Shown piece after piece: positions 49,302-57,693 of a DNA stretch of 57,807 nucleotides. A program made the translations under genes and the position numbers. The notes beneath the pieces were generated by a model. The model was not told the DNA's origin, did not search any database, and saw only the letters and a program-made list of their open reading frames with translations. Position 1 is the stretch's first letter. Each line of letters opens with the position of its first letter. This DNA comes from Chryseobacterium sp. YIM B08800 (GTDB taxonomy: Bacteria; Bacteroidota; Bacteroidia; Flavobacteriales; Weeksellaceae): NCBI RefSeq assembly GCF_026163565.1, contig NZ_JAPDKN010000017.1:1-57807 (forward strand), in the 5' to 3' direction.

Positions 49302-49305
49302 GGTA

Positions 49306-49337
49306 CAAATATAAAACTATTGCGGTTTTCAGGCAAA
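49306..49337 (-). promoter_or_regulatory. Near-consensus promoter, leaderless, for the TauE gene
   Basis: On the minus strand TTTG (49334-49337), a 20-base spacer and TATATTTG (49306-49313) form a perfect -33/-7 pair. The -7 box ends only 4 bases before the ATG, so the transcript should start at or next to it. Confidence 0.7.
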
Positions 49338-49363
49338 CATTCATCCAAGATTATTTTTTGCCG

Positions 49364-49371
49364 TATTTTTG
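49364..49371 (+). promoter_or_regulatory. -7 box for the DUF1543 gene
   Basis: TATTTTTG matches TAnnTTTG and ends 17 bases before the ATG at 49389. It forms a near palindrome with CAAAAATA directly next to it. Confidence 0.5.
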
Positions 49372-49388
49372 CAAAAATAAAATTCAAA

Positions 49389-49937
49389 ATGAAGTTATTT
49401 TATATCATCCTTGGTGCAACGCCAAAAGGCAGAAATATAGAACAACATGATGTTTTCTTTGGTATCGCAGAAAGTCTCAAAGATTTAGTTCCGGATATTA
49501 AAGATTTCTGGAAAGAAGCCGAAGGGAAAATTCATCTCGACTGTTATCAGGAAGTAAAATTTGCTGATGGTTTTGAAGTAAAGATCGTAGAAAAAGGAGA
49601 AGAAACTTCAGAAGATCAACTCTATTTTATCAATTTAGGCGGTTATAAGAAAGGTTATTTTGAAGAATTTCATGAGCAACATTTGATGGTGGGAACTTCA
49701 ATGGCAGATATTGTGAAAAAAGCAAAACAGACCGATTTTTATAAAACGATGGGTTTTGAAGGTGCGGTAAGTCATATTGACGATAAACACGGTGTTGATA
49801 TTGATGATATTTTTAATGTCAACGATATTCTTCCTGAAAAAATGAAAGAAAAATATTCAATTGTTTTAGTGAAATCTGATACTGAAAATCAGGAAAATCC
49901 GGTGGGATTGGGGTATTTGAAAATTGATAAAATATAG
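49389..49937 (+). CDS. DUF1543 family protein
   Basis: This 182-residue protein starts with KLFYIILGATPKGRNIEQHDVFFGIAESL, typical of DUF1543. A second similar segment occurs at YFINLGGYKKGYFEEFHEQHLMVGTS (about residues 81-106), which is the expected internal repeat. It is predicted to be cytosolic with unknown function. I chose the ATG at 49389 because it begins the conserved domain and follows a -7 box. A longer in-frame start near 49320 would cross the TauE promoter. Confidence 0.82.
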   Translation: MKLFYIILGATPKGRNIEQHDVFFGIAESLKDLVPDIKDFWKEAEGKIHLDCYQEVKFADGFEVKIVEKGEETSEDQLYFINLGGYKKGYFEEFHEQHLMVGTSMADIVKKAKQTDFYKTMGFEGAVSHIDDKHGVDIDDIFNVNDILPEKMKEKYSIVLVKSDTENQENPVGLGYLKIDKI

Positions 49938-49944
49938 CTTCATT

Positions 49945-50035
49945 CTGTCATTCTGAATGTAGAAAAGCGAAATGAAGAATCTAAGCTTTTTAATTTTTTT
50001 AGAGATTCCTCCTTCGTCGGAATGACAATTCGGAT
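49945..50035. repeat. Dispersed intergenic palindromic repeat
   Basis: GTCATTCTGAATG..GAAGAATCT on the left and AGATTCCTCCTTCGTCGGAATGAC on the right form an imperfect inverted repeat with a T-rich loop. The element is the same kind as the one at the left edge of the window. It separates the DUF1543 gene and purK. Confidence 0.65.
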
Positions 50036-50089
50036 GTTTAAAAGCTTTATTAAAAAAAATTAAATCTAATAGAAAAAATAAAAGTAAAA

Positions 50090-51199
50090 ATGAAAATAGG
50101 AATTTTGGGAGGCGGACAGCTCGGTAGAATGTTGATTCAGGAGGCGCTGAAGTATGATGATGAATTTTACACGTTAGATCCGGCTGCAGATGCACCTTGT
50201 CATAATATTTCGCATTTTACACAAGGGAGTTTTAATGATTACGAAACCGTTTTGAATTTCGGAAAAGATAAAGATGTAGTAACTATTGAGATTGAGCACG
50301 TGAATGCAGATGCTTTGGCTGAGCTGGAAAATCAAGGGATAAAAGTGGTTCCGAATGCACAAATCATTAAAACCATTCAGCAGAAAATTCTTCAAAAGCA
50401 ATTTTATAAAGCTCATGATATTCCAAGTCCGGATTTTGAAATTATGGATGGAAGCTCAGACGAAATAAAAATGCCACTTCCTTTTGTACAAAAAATGAAT
50501 ACAGGTGGTTACGACGGAAAAGGGGTTCAGGTTATCCGTACAAATGAAGACATGAAAAATCTTTGGATACAAGATTCTGTACTTGAAAAATTAGTTGATA
50601 TCGACAAAGAGCTTTCGGTAATTGTTGCTAAAAATGAAAACGGAGAAACTCAAATTTTCCCTGTAACAGAAATGGTTGCCGATCCTAAATTAAATTTGCT
50701 TGATTTTAATATTTGTCCGGTTTTTTTAAGTGATGAAATTGAAGATCAAATCGATTCGATTACTGAGAAATTCCTGAATGCCGTAAATTCTCCAGGACTT
50801 TTTGCTATTGAATTATTTTTGGATAAAGAAGGAAAAGTTTGGGTGAATGAAACCGCTCCGAGACTTCACAATTCAGGACATCAAAGTCAGGAAGGAAATG
50901 CCAATTCTCAATTCGAACAAATGTATCGCGTGGTGAAAAATCTTCCTTTGGCAGACACTGATGCCGTTATTTACAGTGGAATGCTGAATTTGGTTGGAGC
51001 AGAAGGTTTTTCAGGAAAAGTAATTTATGAAGGAATGGAAGAAGTCTTAAAGCTTCCGGAAACCTACATTCACCTTTACGGAAAAACAGAAACCAAGCCT
51101 GGAAGAAAAATGGGACACATCAATGTTTTGGCAGAATCCAGAGAAGAATTGATGGAGAAACTGATCCAAGTAAAAGCGATGGTAAGAGTAATTGCTTAA
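50090..51199 (+). CDS. purK: 5-(carboxyamino)imidazole ribonucleotide synthase
   Basis: This 369-residue ATP-grasp enzyme makes N5-carboxyaminoimidazole ribonucleotide from AIR, bicarbonate and ATP in purine synthesis. The N-terminal GILGGGQLGRMLIQEA (residues 3-18), EIEHVNADAL (about 65), PLPFVQKMNTGGYDGKGVQV (about 128-147) and the terminal NETAPRLHNSGHQSQEG (about 254-270) are typical. Its partner purE lies 2.1 kb away beyond three opposite-strand genes. A terminator follows the gene at once. Confidence 0.95.
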   Translation: MKIGILGGGQLGRMLIQEALKYDDEFYTLDPAADAPCHNISHFTQGSFNDYETVLNFGKDKDVVTIEIEHVNADALAELENQGIKVVPNAQIIKTIQQKILQKQFYKAHDIPSPDFEIMDGSSDEIKMPLPFVQKMNTGGYDGKGVQVIRTNEDMKNLWIQDSVLEKLVDIDKELSVIVAKNENGETQIFPVTEMVADPKLNLLDFNICPVFLSDEIEDQIDSITEKFLNAVNSPGLFAIELFLDKEGKVWVNETAPRLHNSGHQSQEGNANSQFEQMYRVVKNLPLADTDAVIYSGMLNLVGAEGFSGKVIYEGMEEVLKLPETYIHLYGKTETKPGRKMGHINVLAESREELMEKLIQVKAMVRVIA

Positions 51200-51219
51200 C
51201 GTTTTAAAATATATTGAGA

Positions 51220-51247
51220 AAGACTGCTTTTGGGCAGTCTTTTTTGT
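51220..51247 (+). terminator. Intrinsic terminator after purK
   Basis: AGACTGC and GCAGTCT form a 7-bp stem (extended by A/T pairs) around a 6-base loop and are followed by TTTTTTGTTTT. It is well formed on the plus strand. Confidence 0.85.
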
Positions 51248-51248
51248 T

Positions 51249-51602
51249 TTATTTAATTTTCGGCTCATCAATTGTCCATTTTTTCTCAGTTGAATTCCAT
51301 AATAAATAAGGGCCACCTAAACCATCATCATATATCAGTTCGTAATTTCCTATTTCATCTTTGTTATAGACTGGTTTTGCGGGATCATCTTTTTGTAATC
51401 CTAATTGCTCTAAAGTTTGCCAATCATTAACTTCAGGAAGTTTGTAGCTTTTTTGACGGTAACTTTCAATATTTTCAATGATTTTGTTTCCGTTTTTAAT
51501 ATCAGATTTTCTTGTGATTTCTATCGGAAGATTCCAATAAATGGTAATAGATAAGACAATAAGAACGATTAATGATAGGGAAATAATGAGTGTTTTTTTC
51601 AT
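51249..51602 (-). CDS. Single-pass membrane protein
   Basis: This 117-residue protein has one N-terminal helix (about residues 4-25) and a soluble extracytoplasmic domain. IENIESYRQKSYKLPEVNDWQTLEQLGL and NYELIYDDGLGGPYLLWNSTEKKWTI recall the pilin-like solvent face of small type II-like proteins. That is a form similarity only. It starts 8 bases after the lipoprotein stop and is probably co-transcribed. Confidence 0.65.
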   Translation of the reverse strand: MKKTLIISLSLIVLIVLSITIYWNLPIEITRKSDIKNGNKIIENIESYRQKSYKLPEVNDWQTLEQLGLQKDDPAKPVYNKDEIGNYELIYDDGLGGPYLLWNSTEKKWTIDEPKIK

Positions 51603-51610
51603 TTATTTTT

Positions 51611-52174
51611 TTATTTTAAAAGATCCTTAAGTTGGAAATAATCAGTATTTGATCCAAAGTTTTTAGTATTGGCATTGGTTCCGAAAATACGATATTGATG
51701 ACAATTAAAACAAATTTTCATAATTCCGTTGATTTTTTTATCCTTTTTAAAAATTAGAATATCTCTGTAAACGGGAGCACATGCTCTAACTTCCATATCT
51801 TCTTCGGGCTTTTCAATAAAAATTTTATTTAGTGCTTTAAACTTTGAAGAATCAACTTTACTTTTAGAATAACCAATCTTCTCAATGAATTTTAGAAACT
51901 CTTGGTCTGTGATATCATTTGGAGTTTCTCCAGCAATAACTTCGTATTTTATTTTGTCGATTTTAGATTTGTCTTGACTATTATATAAACTTAAAATAGT
52001 ACTATTACTTGTATCAATATAATAATGGTCTAACTTGTTATAATCAAAAAAATGTTTTCCATATTTTATTTTAGGTGACGGATATGGTTTTTCGATTTTT
52101 AAATTATTAGTATTTTGATTCGCATCTTTACAATTGAATAAAATAAGCAGAACTAAAAATAATAACCTTTTCAT
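51611..52174 (-). CDS. Hypothetical lipoprotein
   Basis: This 187-residue lipoprotein has the lipobox LFNCKD (Cys at about residue 14) and a Lys-rich mature domain with a second-half segment RACAPVYRDILIFKKDKKINGIMKICFNCHQYRI. Three cysteines here, including CFNC, suggest a disulphide or metal site. The pair with the neighbouring small membrane protein is probably one operon. The family is not recognised. Confidence 0.65.
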   Translation of the reverse strand: MKRLLFLVLLILFNCKDANQNTNNLKIEKPYPSPKIKYGKHFFDYNKLDHYYIDTSNSTILSLYNSQDKSKIDKIKYEVIAGETPNDITDQEFLKFIEKIGYSKSKVDSSKFKALNKIFIEKPEEDMEVRACAPVYRDILIFKKDKKINGIMKICFNCHQYRIFGTNANTKNFGSNTDYFQLKDLLK

Positions 52175-52216
52175 AAAAGAAAAACTTTGCTTAATGCAAT
52201 TTAATTATTTCTCTAT

Positions 52217-53134
52217 TTAAATCGAGTTTTCTTCAATCTTTTTTCTCTTAAAAAGTTCCGGATTATAATTAATAATAAAAACTCCGGCGATAATCAGTAC
52301 TGCTGCAATGATAAATTTAGCCGAGATTTTTTCATCTAAAATCAGCCAGCTTAAAAATATAGAAATAATCGTATTGATATAAGCTAAAATTGAAACCTGT
52401 ACTGGAGAAATTTTTGTTAAAGCATAATGAAATGCAAAGAAAGCCGCTACAGAACCGAAAACTGCAAGATAAAGCATTGCTGAAATACTTTTTATACTCC
52501 AGTTTTCAAAGTTATAAGATTCTGAAAAAAGAAAAGCGAAACAAAGCTGTACAATTCCTGCAAAAAGAAATTGGTAGAAAAGATTGAGCGTAATATTCTT
52601 GCTTTGAAGATTCAGCTTTTTGGTGAAAATAGTTCCCGATGCCCATCCTAAAATAGCAATAAAAAGAAAAATAATGCCCATTAAATAATCAGGATTTGAG
52701 AGGTCATTTAAACCATCCCAAAATATAAAAAGTATCCCGCTGAAACACATGATGATCCCTATTAAAGCCCGAAAACTGAATTTTTGTAATCCAAAAGCCA
52801 CACTTCCTAAAAATACTGCAATAGGTGAACAGGCGCTCATTAATGAAGCCAAACTGCTGGTTACGGTTTCTTCCGCAACGGTGGTCATTCCATTAGCAAT
52901 AACGAGCATTAAAGTTGAAAAAATAATTTGATACCCTAGATTTTTCCAGCCAATCCATTTGAATTCTTTTCTGTAGAAAAGTATGATCAACATGATGATC
53001 GCCGCTAAAAACTGACGGATTCCTGCAACAAACCATGCCGGAATAGTTTCTACAGCCACACGAATGGATAAAAAGGTAGTTCCCCAAACTATGGCTACGG
53101 TGAGAATGGCTAAAATAAGTTTGTAGTTTTTCAA
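52217..53134 (-). CDS. EamA family transporter (drug/metabolite transporter superfamily)
   Basis: This protein of about 305 residues has ten predicted helices in two EamA repeats. The first begins LAILTVAIVWGTTFLSIRVAVETIPAWFVAGIRQFLAAIIMLI, and the second near residue 145 has DYLMGIIFLFIAILGWASGTIFTKKL. Members export or import amino acids and metabolites. No ATG fits. I used the TTG at 53134 (KNYKLIL) rather than the TTG at 53155, but both are possible. Confidence 0.83.
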   Translation of the reverse strand: MKNYKLILAILTVAIVWGTTFLSIRVAVETIPAWFVAGIRQFLAAIIMLIILFYRKEFKWIGWKNLGYQIIFSTLMLVIANGMTTVAEETVTSSLASLMSACSPIAVFLGSVAFGLQKFSFRALIGIIMCFSGILFIFWDGLNDLSNPDYLMGIIFLFIAILGWASGTIFTKKLNLQSKNITLNLFYQFLFAGIVQLCFAFLFSESYNFENWSIKSISAMLYLAVFGSVAAFFAFHYALTKISPVQVSILAYINTIISIFLSWLILDEKISAKFIIAAVLIIAGVFIINYNPELFKRKKIEENSI

Positions 53135-53216
53135 AATGCAGTGAATCGTCTGCAAATATAGAGATAATGAGTCAGAACAAATGGGTACAGAACAGCAGAA
53201 TTTAGAAGTAACAGAA

Positions 53217-53250
53217 TTGGCGATTCACTTTTTTAAAATCCTTATCTTTG
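53217..53250 (+). promoter_or_regulatory. Promoter of purE
   Basis: TTG at 53217-53219, a 23-base spacer and TATCTTTG at 53243-53250 form a promoter with slightly long spacing. The -7 box ends 21 bases before the ATG at 53272 and so argues against the TTG start at 53248. Confidence 0.6.
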
Positions 53251-53271
53251 AAGTCTAATAAAATTGAAAAA

Positions 53272-53778
53272 ATGGTAGGAATTATTATGGGAAGTCAGAG
53301 TGACTTACCGATTATGGAACTGGCGGCTAATTTTCTAAAAAGTTTAGACATTCCTTATGAGTTGACTGTAGTTTCTGCTCACAGAACTCCGGAAAGAATG
53401 TTTGATTACGCAAATACAGCCAAAGAAAGAGGGTTGAAGGTAATTGTTGCCGGAGCTGGAGGAGCTGCTCATCTTCCGGGGATGGTTGCAAGCTGTACCA
53501 CTTTACCTGTAATTGGTGTTCCTATACTTTCCAGCAATTCTATTGACGGGTGGGATTCTGTTTTATCTATTTTACAAATGCCGGGCGGAATTCCTGTAGC
53601 AACAGTTGCATTAAACGGAGCATTAAATGCGGGAATTTTAGCAGCAAAAATATTAGGAAGCGGAAATGAGGTAATTGCAGAAAAATTACAGGTTTACCAA
53701 GATACTTTAAAAGATAAAGTTTTGGGAACGGTAGATGATATTAAAGCAAAACATCCTAATCAATATGATATTAATTAA
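53272..53778 (+). CDS. purE: 5-(carboxyamino)imidazole ribonucleotide mutase
   Basis: This protein of about 168 residues is class I PurE, which shifts the carboxylate of N5-CAIR to C4 to give CAIR. Conserved pieces are GIIMGSQSDLPIM (residues 3-15), VSAHRTPERMFDYA (about 40), VIAGAGGAAHLPGMVA (about 63) and SIDGWDSVLSILQMPGGIPVATVAL (about 93). I chose the ATG at 53272 because the alternative TTG lies within the promoter. A terminator follows. Confidence 0.95.
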   Translation: MVGIIMGSQSDLPIMELAANFLKSLDIPYELTVVSAHRTPERMFDYANTAKERGLKVIVAGAGGAAHLPGMVASCTTLPVIGVPILSSNSIDGWDSVLSILQMPGGIPVATVALNGALNAGILAAKILGSGNEVIAEKLQVYQDTLKDKVLGTVDDIKAKHPNQYDIN

Positions 53779-53827
53779 TTGTGAATTGTAAATTTTTTTA
53801 GTAAAATTTATTCTCTTTTATAAATGG

Positions 53828-53855
53828 AAAAGCCTCACAATTTGTGAGGCTTTTG
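53828..53855. terminator. Bidirectional intrinsic terminator
   Basis: AGCCTCACAA and TTGTGAGGCT form a 10-bp stem around a single central base, with an A-run to the left and a T-run to the right. It can stop transcription of both purE on the plus strand and the BspA-like gene on the minus strand. Confidence 0.85.
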
Positions 53856-55406
53856 TTATTTTTTAATGAATTTGAAAGATTGTATTTTTTCTTTTGTAAT
53901 AAGTTCTAAAATATAAGTTCCGGAAGTCAAATTCTGAATGTTGATAAAATCTTTGTTTAATAAATCTTTCATCACCATTCTGCCACTCAGGTCTGTTATA
54001 ACAAAGCTTTTTACATTAGAAATGTTTTTTAAATAAATAATATCTTGCGCCGGATTGGGGTAAATAGCAATTTTTGGTTTGGTTGTTTCAGAAGTTGAAA
54101 GACCTTCTTTGATTTGACAGGTTCCTAAAGTATCTCCGAAGATTGTCCATCCTTTACTGATTAATATATTTCTGTCTACAACGACATCAGGGGAATAAGA
54201 AAGCATTATCACAGGAGATATCGAAATATTGTTTGGGGTATTGGGGTTTTGCGCCCATCCGGAAAGAGTATAACTGTAATTAGCGCAATTGATTGATGTT
54301 CCGCTAAGTGCTAATGAAGCATTGGTAAGTGACGAAAGATCCCAGCTCCCTAAATCTTGATTAAAATTGTCTGCACCAGCAAATATTGCGCTCATATTTT
54401 GAACATTACTCGTATTCCATGATGATAAAGGTTTATTAAAATAATCTGCATCATGGAACATATTAGAAATATCAGTTACATTAGATACATTCCAGCTGTT
54501 AATAGATTGATTAAAAACAGCGCTATTAAACATATGAGACATATTGGTAACCATTGAAGTATTCCAATTATCTAAAGGCTGGTTAAATGCTTTTGTTCCA
54601 TAAAATAAGTAGCTCATATTTGTTACGTTTGAGGTATTCCAACCGTTAAGGTTTTGATTAAATGCCAGTCTTGCTTCAAACATATGACTTAGATCTTCGG
54701 CTGATGAAATGTTCCAATTACTTATCTGAGGATTAAATGTATCATTAGGAGAAGCAACTGAACCTCCAAACATCCCTTTAAAGTTTTTAATTGTAGAAAC
54801 ATTCCAATTAGCGATAGATGTGCTTACAGTGAGTGGTGAAATATTATAAAACATATAAGATGCATCGGTAACATTATTGAAATTTGGAGTGTCTGTTGCC
54901 GTGATTTTCAAATTTCTACAGTTTGTAAATGCGCTGTACATTGATGTCCATTGAATGTTTCCCCATTGCTCAACTTCTAATATTCTTTCGATGCTTCCAA
55001 GATTTTCAAAAACTGCAACTGCATCTGCAACTGTATTTGGGTAGATCAAACCAAAGCGAATTTGGTTAAAACTTCCATTACCATTACTTACTTTTACTCT
55101 GTATTTTACATCATCCGGGACGGGGTTTAGAGCAACACCAAAGTCTATTAAAACCTGAGTGGTAGAAGTTACATTAGGCATAGTTCCGTTGTGTTGCGGG
55201 TAGCCAACTTCCTCCCAATTGATCGTGTAATTTTGCCCTACTCCGGGGAACCATATTTGATTGGCAGCAACCTGATGTGGTGCAACAACCATTTCATCCA
55301 TATTGATAGCTGTAGTAGGCTTCCAGATGGTGATAAATTCGTTTTGAGCTTTTGAAAATTGTCCTAAAAATGCAAAAAGGATAAAAGCGGATAGTTTTTT
55401 TAACAT
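53856..55406 (-). CDS. BspA-like surface protein with T9SS C-terminal domain, copy 1
   Basis: This 516-residue protein has a signal peptide (to FSKAQ), an N-terminal domain of about 180 residues, and about seven repeats of 24-25 residues with the form W(N)TSNVTNMSxMF..xxFNQPL (DUF285 type, about residues 200-375). A C-terminal sorting domain begins IAIYPNPAQDIIYLKN (about 447) and ends in SFKFIKK, typical of T9SS cargo. It is expected to be secreted and anchored at the surface, perhaps for adhesion. It lies 17 bases from its larger tandem paralogue. Confidence 0.88.
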   Translation of the reverse strand: MLKKLSAFILFAFLGQFSKAQNEFITIWKPTTAINMDEMVVAPHQVAANQIWFPGVGQNYTINWEEVGYPQHNGTMPNVTSTTQVLIDFGVALNPVPDDVKYRVKVSNGNGSFNQIRFGLIYPNTVADAVAVFENLGSIERILEVEQWGNIQWTSMYSAFTNCRNLKITATDTPNFNNVTDASYMFYNISPLTVSTSIANWNVSTIKNFKGMFGGSVASPNDTFNPQISNWNISSAEDLSHMFEARLAFNQNLNGWNTSNVTNMSYLFYGTKAFNQPLDNWNTSMVTNMSHMFNSAVFNQSINSWNVSNVTDISNMFHDADYFNKPLSSWNTSNVQNMSAIFAGADNFNQDLGSWDLSSLTNASLALSGTSINCANYSYTLSGWAQNPNTPNNISISPVIMLSYSPDVVVDRNILISKGWTIFGDTLGTCQIKEGLSTSETTKPKIAIYPNPAQDIIYLKNISNVKSFVITDLSGRMVMKDLLNKDFINIQNLTSGTYILELITKEKIQSFKFIKK

Positions 55407-55423
55407 ATTTTTATTTTAATAGG

Positions 55424-57193
55424 TTACTTTTTAATAAACTTAAAACTCTCAATATTTTTATCAGTTATGATTTGTAAAATATAATTTCCGGAGCTAAGAT
55501 TTTGAATAGTAATAAAGTCTTTTGTCAAAGAATCTTTCATGATAATTCTTCCGCTAGAATCTGTTATGATATAACTTTTTGCCCCTTTGGAATTATTTAA
55601 ATAAATAAAATCTGATGCCGGATTAGGATAGATTGAAAGACTGTTTTTTAACTTATTCTCATTTACTGCAAGCTTTTCACATTCGCCCACAACATCTCCT
55701 GTAAAGAGCCATCCTTTATTGATAAGAATATTTCTTTTGTTCACAACATTTGACGAATACATGAGATTCATAAGTGGACCTAAATTGATATTATTGGCAG
55801 TATTAGGATTATCTGCCCAACCCGAAAGCGTATTACTGTAATTGGTACAATCTATTCCTGTTTGGGTAATTGCCAGCAAAGCAGTTGTAAGTGCTGGAAG
55901 ATTCCAGTTTGCTAATGTTTGATTAAAAGCTGATGCTCCTTGCAAAAAAATATTCATGTCGGTTACCTTGCTTGTGTCCCAGCTGTCAAGTGGTTGATTA
56001 AATGCTGTACAGTTGTGGAACATATGAGATATATTGGTAACATTTGAAGTATTCCAGCTGTTTAAAGGTTGATTAAAATTAGGAATCAAATGAAACATTA
56101 GAGACATATTTGTAACATTCGAGGTGTTCCAATTATTCAGGGGTTGATTAAATGCAATGCAGACAGCAAACATTGAACTCATATTGGTAACACTTGAGGT
56201 ATTCCAATTATTAAGAGGTTGATTAAAGACAGTGCAGGATTCAAACATAGCGCTCATATTGGTAACATTTGCTGTATTCCAACTGTTTAACTGCTGATTA
56301 AAGTTAAAAGCTGAATAAAACATACGAGACATATCTGTAACATTTGAAGTGTTCCAGCTGTTAAGGGGCTGATTGAAAGCGTAACAGCCTTCAAACATAG
56401 CACTCATATCAGTAACAGTTGAGGTATTCCAGGAATTTATATTTTGATTAAAAACCTTTCTGTTTTCAAATAATGATTTAAAATTGGTTGCAGCAGAGGT
56501 ATTCCAATTTCCAATGGCTGGATTAAATGTGTCGGGAATTTGATACATATTTAAATGAGCAAACATAAAGCTGAAATCTTTTACGTGAGACATGTCCCAG
56601 TTTGCCATCGAAGGATTTCCTGTAAAGCTGCTTGCGTTAAAAAATAAATGTGAAGCATTCTCAACATTTGATAAATTCGGAGAATCTGTAGCCGTTAGTT
56701 GTAAGCTTTGACAATATGAAAATGCATTAAACATTGATGCCCACTGTATGTTTCCCCATTGAGATATCTCAAGAATCTTGTCTGAATTACCAAGGTGCGA
56801 CCAGATTTTGGCTCCGCTTGAGTCTAAAGTGAAATTAGCAAATTGTATTTTACTAAAAACTCCGTTTCCATTGCTTACTTTTAGACGATAAGTCGCCTGA
56901 TTTGGGGTTGGATTTAAAGGTGTTCCAAAATCAATTAAAATTTGACCAGTCGAAGTTACGTTCGTTAAAGTACCATTATGCTGAGGGAAATTTATTTCTT
57001 CCCATTGAATGGTATAGTTTGTTCCTGTCCCGGGAAACCAGATTTGGTTTGTGGTTGACTGCGATGGTGCTGTTACAGTAGTTGTAATGTTTGCATTTAT
57101 TCCACTTGGTTTCCAAATGGTTATAAACTCGTTCTGTGCTTTCAGAAGCTGAAAAGCGACTAAAAGAAAATAGGGTAAAAGTTTTTTGAACAT
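55424..57193 (-). CDS. BspA-like surface protein with T9SS C-terminal domain, copy 2
   Basis: This 589-residue paralogue of the downstream protein has the same layout: signal peptide (to LLKAQ), N-terminal domain, repeats and T9SS domain (LSIYPNPASDFIYLNN to SFKFIKK). It has about ten 25-residue repeats rather than about seven; most are near-identical (SWNTSNVTNMSxMF). The extra length comes mainly from the repeats. Both genes are probably transcribed from upstream of this one, where TATCTTTA near 57215 is a partial -7 box. Confidence 0.88.
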   Translation of the reverse strand: MFKKLLPYFLLVAFQLLKAQNEFITIWKPSGINANITTTVTAPSQSTTNQIWFPGTGTNYTIQWEEINFPQHNGTLTNVTSTGQILIDFGTPLNPTPNQATYRLKVSNGNGVFSKIQFANFTLDSSGAKIWSHLGNSDKILEISQWGNIQWASMFNAFSYCQSLQLTATDSPNLSNVENASHLFFNASSFTGNPSMANWDMSHVKDFSFMFAHLNMYQIPDTFNPAIGNWNTSAATNFKSLFENRKVFNQNINSWNTSTVTDMSAMFEGCYAFNQPLNSWNTSNVTDMSRMFYSAFNFNQQLNSWNTANVTNMSAMFESCTVFNQPLNNWNTSSVTNMSSMFAVCIAFNQPLNNWNTSNVTNMSLMFHLIPNFNQPLNSWNTSNVTNISHMFHNCTAFNQPLDSWDTSKVTDMNIFLQGASAFNQTLANWNLPALTTALLAITQTGIDCTNYSNTLSGWADNPNTANNINLGPLMNLMYSSNVVNKRNILINKGWLFTGDVVGECEKLAVNENKLKNSLSIYPNPASDFIYLNNSKGAKSYIITDSSGRIIMKDSLTKDFITIQNLSSGNYILQIITDKNIESFKFIKK

Positions 57194-57224
57194 ATCAATA
57201 ATTTGTGAAATATAAAGATATGTA

Positions 57225-57253
57225 AAAATAAAAAACTCACCAAATTTGGTGAG
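57225..57253 (-). terminator. Intrinsic terminator after the YiaA/B-like gene
   Basis: CTCACCAAATTTGGTGAG (57236-57253) is a perfect palindrome followed on the minus strand by TTTTTTATTTTT. It separates the YiaA/B-like gene from the BspA-like operon. Confidence 0.85.
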
Positions 57254-57264
57254 CTTAAGTTATT

Positions 57265-57657
57265 CTATTCCTGCATCATATTGTCTCTAGTGTTTTTCTG
57301 GACGGCGATTGCACCAAATAAAGCCAGTAAAAATGCAAAACCATAAAACCCTTTTTCACTTGGAAGAATGGTAGCATTCCAGAGACCAATTGCCAATAAA
57401 ACGATTGATGATAATGTAGCAAACCAGCAGATTCCGTAATAAATATCGGTTACTTTAATGTTTTCTAATCGGTCACGAACTGCTTTCTGCAAAGAAACTA
57501 CAGCAAATAAACCGTAGAGTAGGATGGTAAAGTAGTATCCTTTTTCGTTAAGCTGCATTTCAGCTCTTGCAAGCCCGACAATAAATCCGATCATTCCTGC
57601 ACCGAGCGCAATCCACGATGCCGCTACGAATGCAGTTGAAACTCCTTGTTTTTTCAT
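57265..57657 (-). CDS. YiaA/YiaB family inner-membrane protein
   Basis: This 130-residue protein has four helices in two similar halves. Each half holds a helix pair of the type VAASWIALGAGMIGFIVGLARAEMQLNEKGYYFTILLYGLFA and WFATLSSIVLLAIGLWNATILPSEKGFYGFAFLLALFGAIAVQKNTRDN. The repeated (N/S)EKG(Y/F)Y motif and KxxRD ends identify the YiaA/B family. The function is unknown. Confidence 0.9.
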   Translation of the reverse strand: MKKQGVSTAFVAASWIALGAGMIGFIVGLARAEMQLNEKGYYFTILLYGLFAVVSLQKAVRDRLENIKVTDIYYGICWFATLSSIVLLAIGLWNATILPSEKGFYGFAFLLALFGAIAVQKNTRDNMMQE

Positions 57658-57685
57658 TAATTGTTATTTTTGTTTATTATTGATT

Positions 57686-57693
57686 CAAATATA
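57686..57693 (-). promoter_or_regulatory. -7 box for the YiaA/B-like gene
   Basis: On the minus strand TATATTTG matches TAnnTTTG and ends 28 bases before the ATG at 57657. Confidence 0.45.

Noticed and set aside
55900..56560. CRISPR-like or minisatellite array
   Set aside because: The 75-base periodicity comes from protein repeats in frame in the BspA-like gene; there are no unique spacers between identical repeats.
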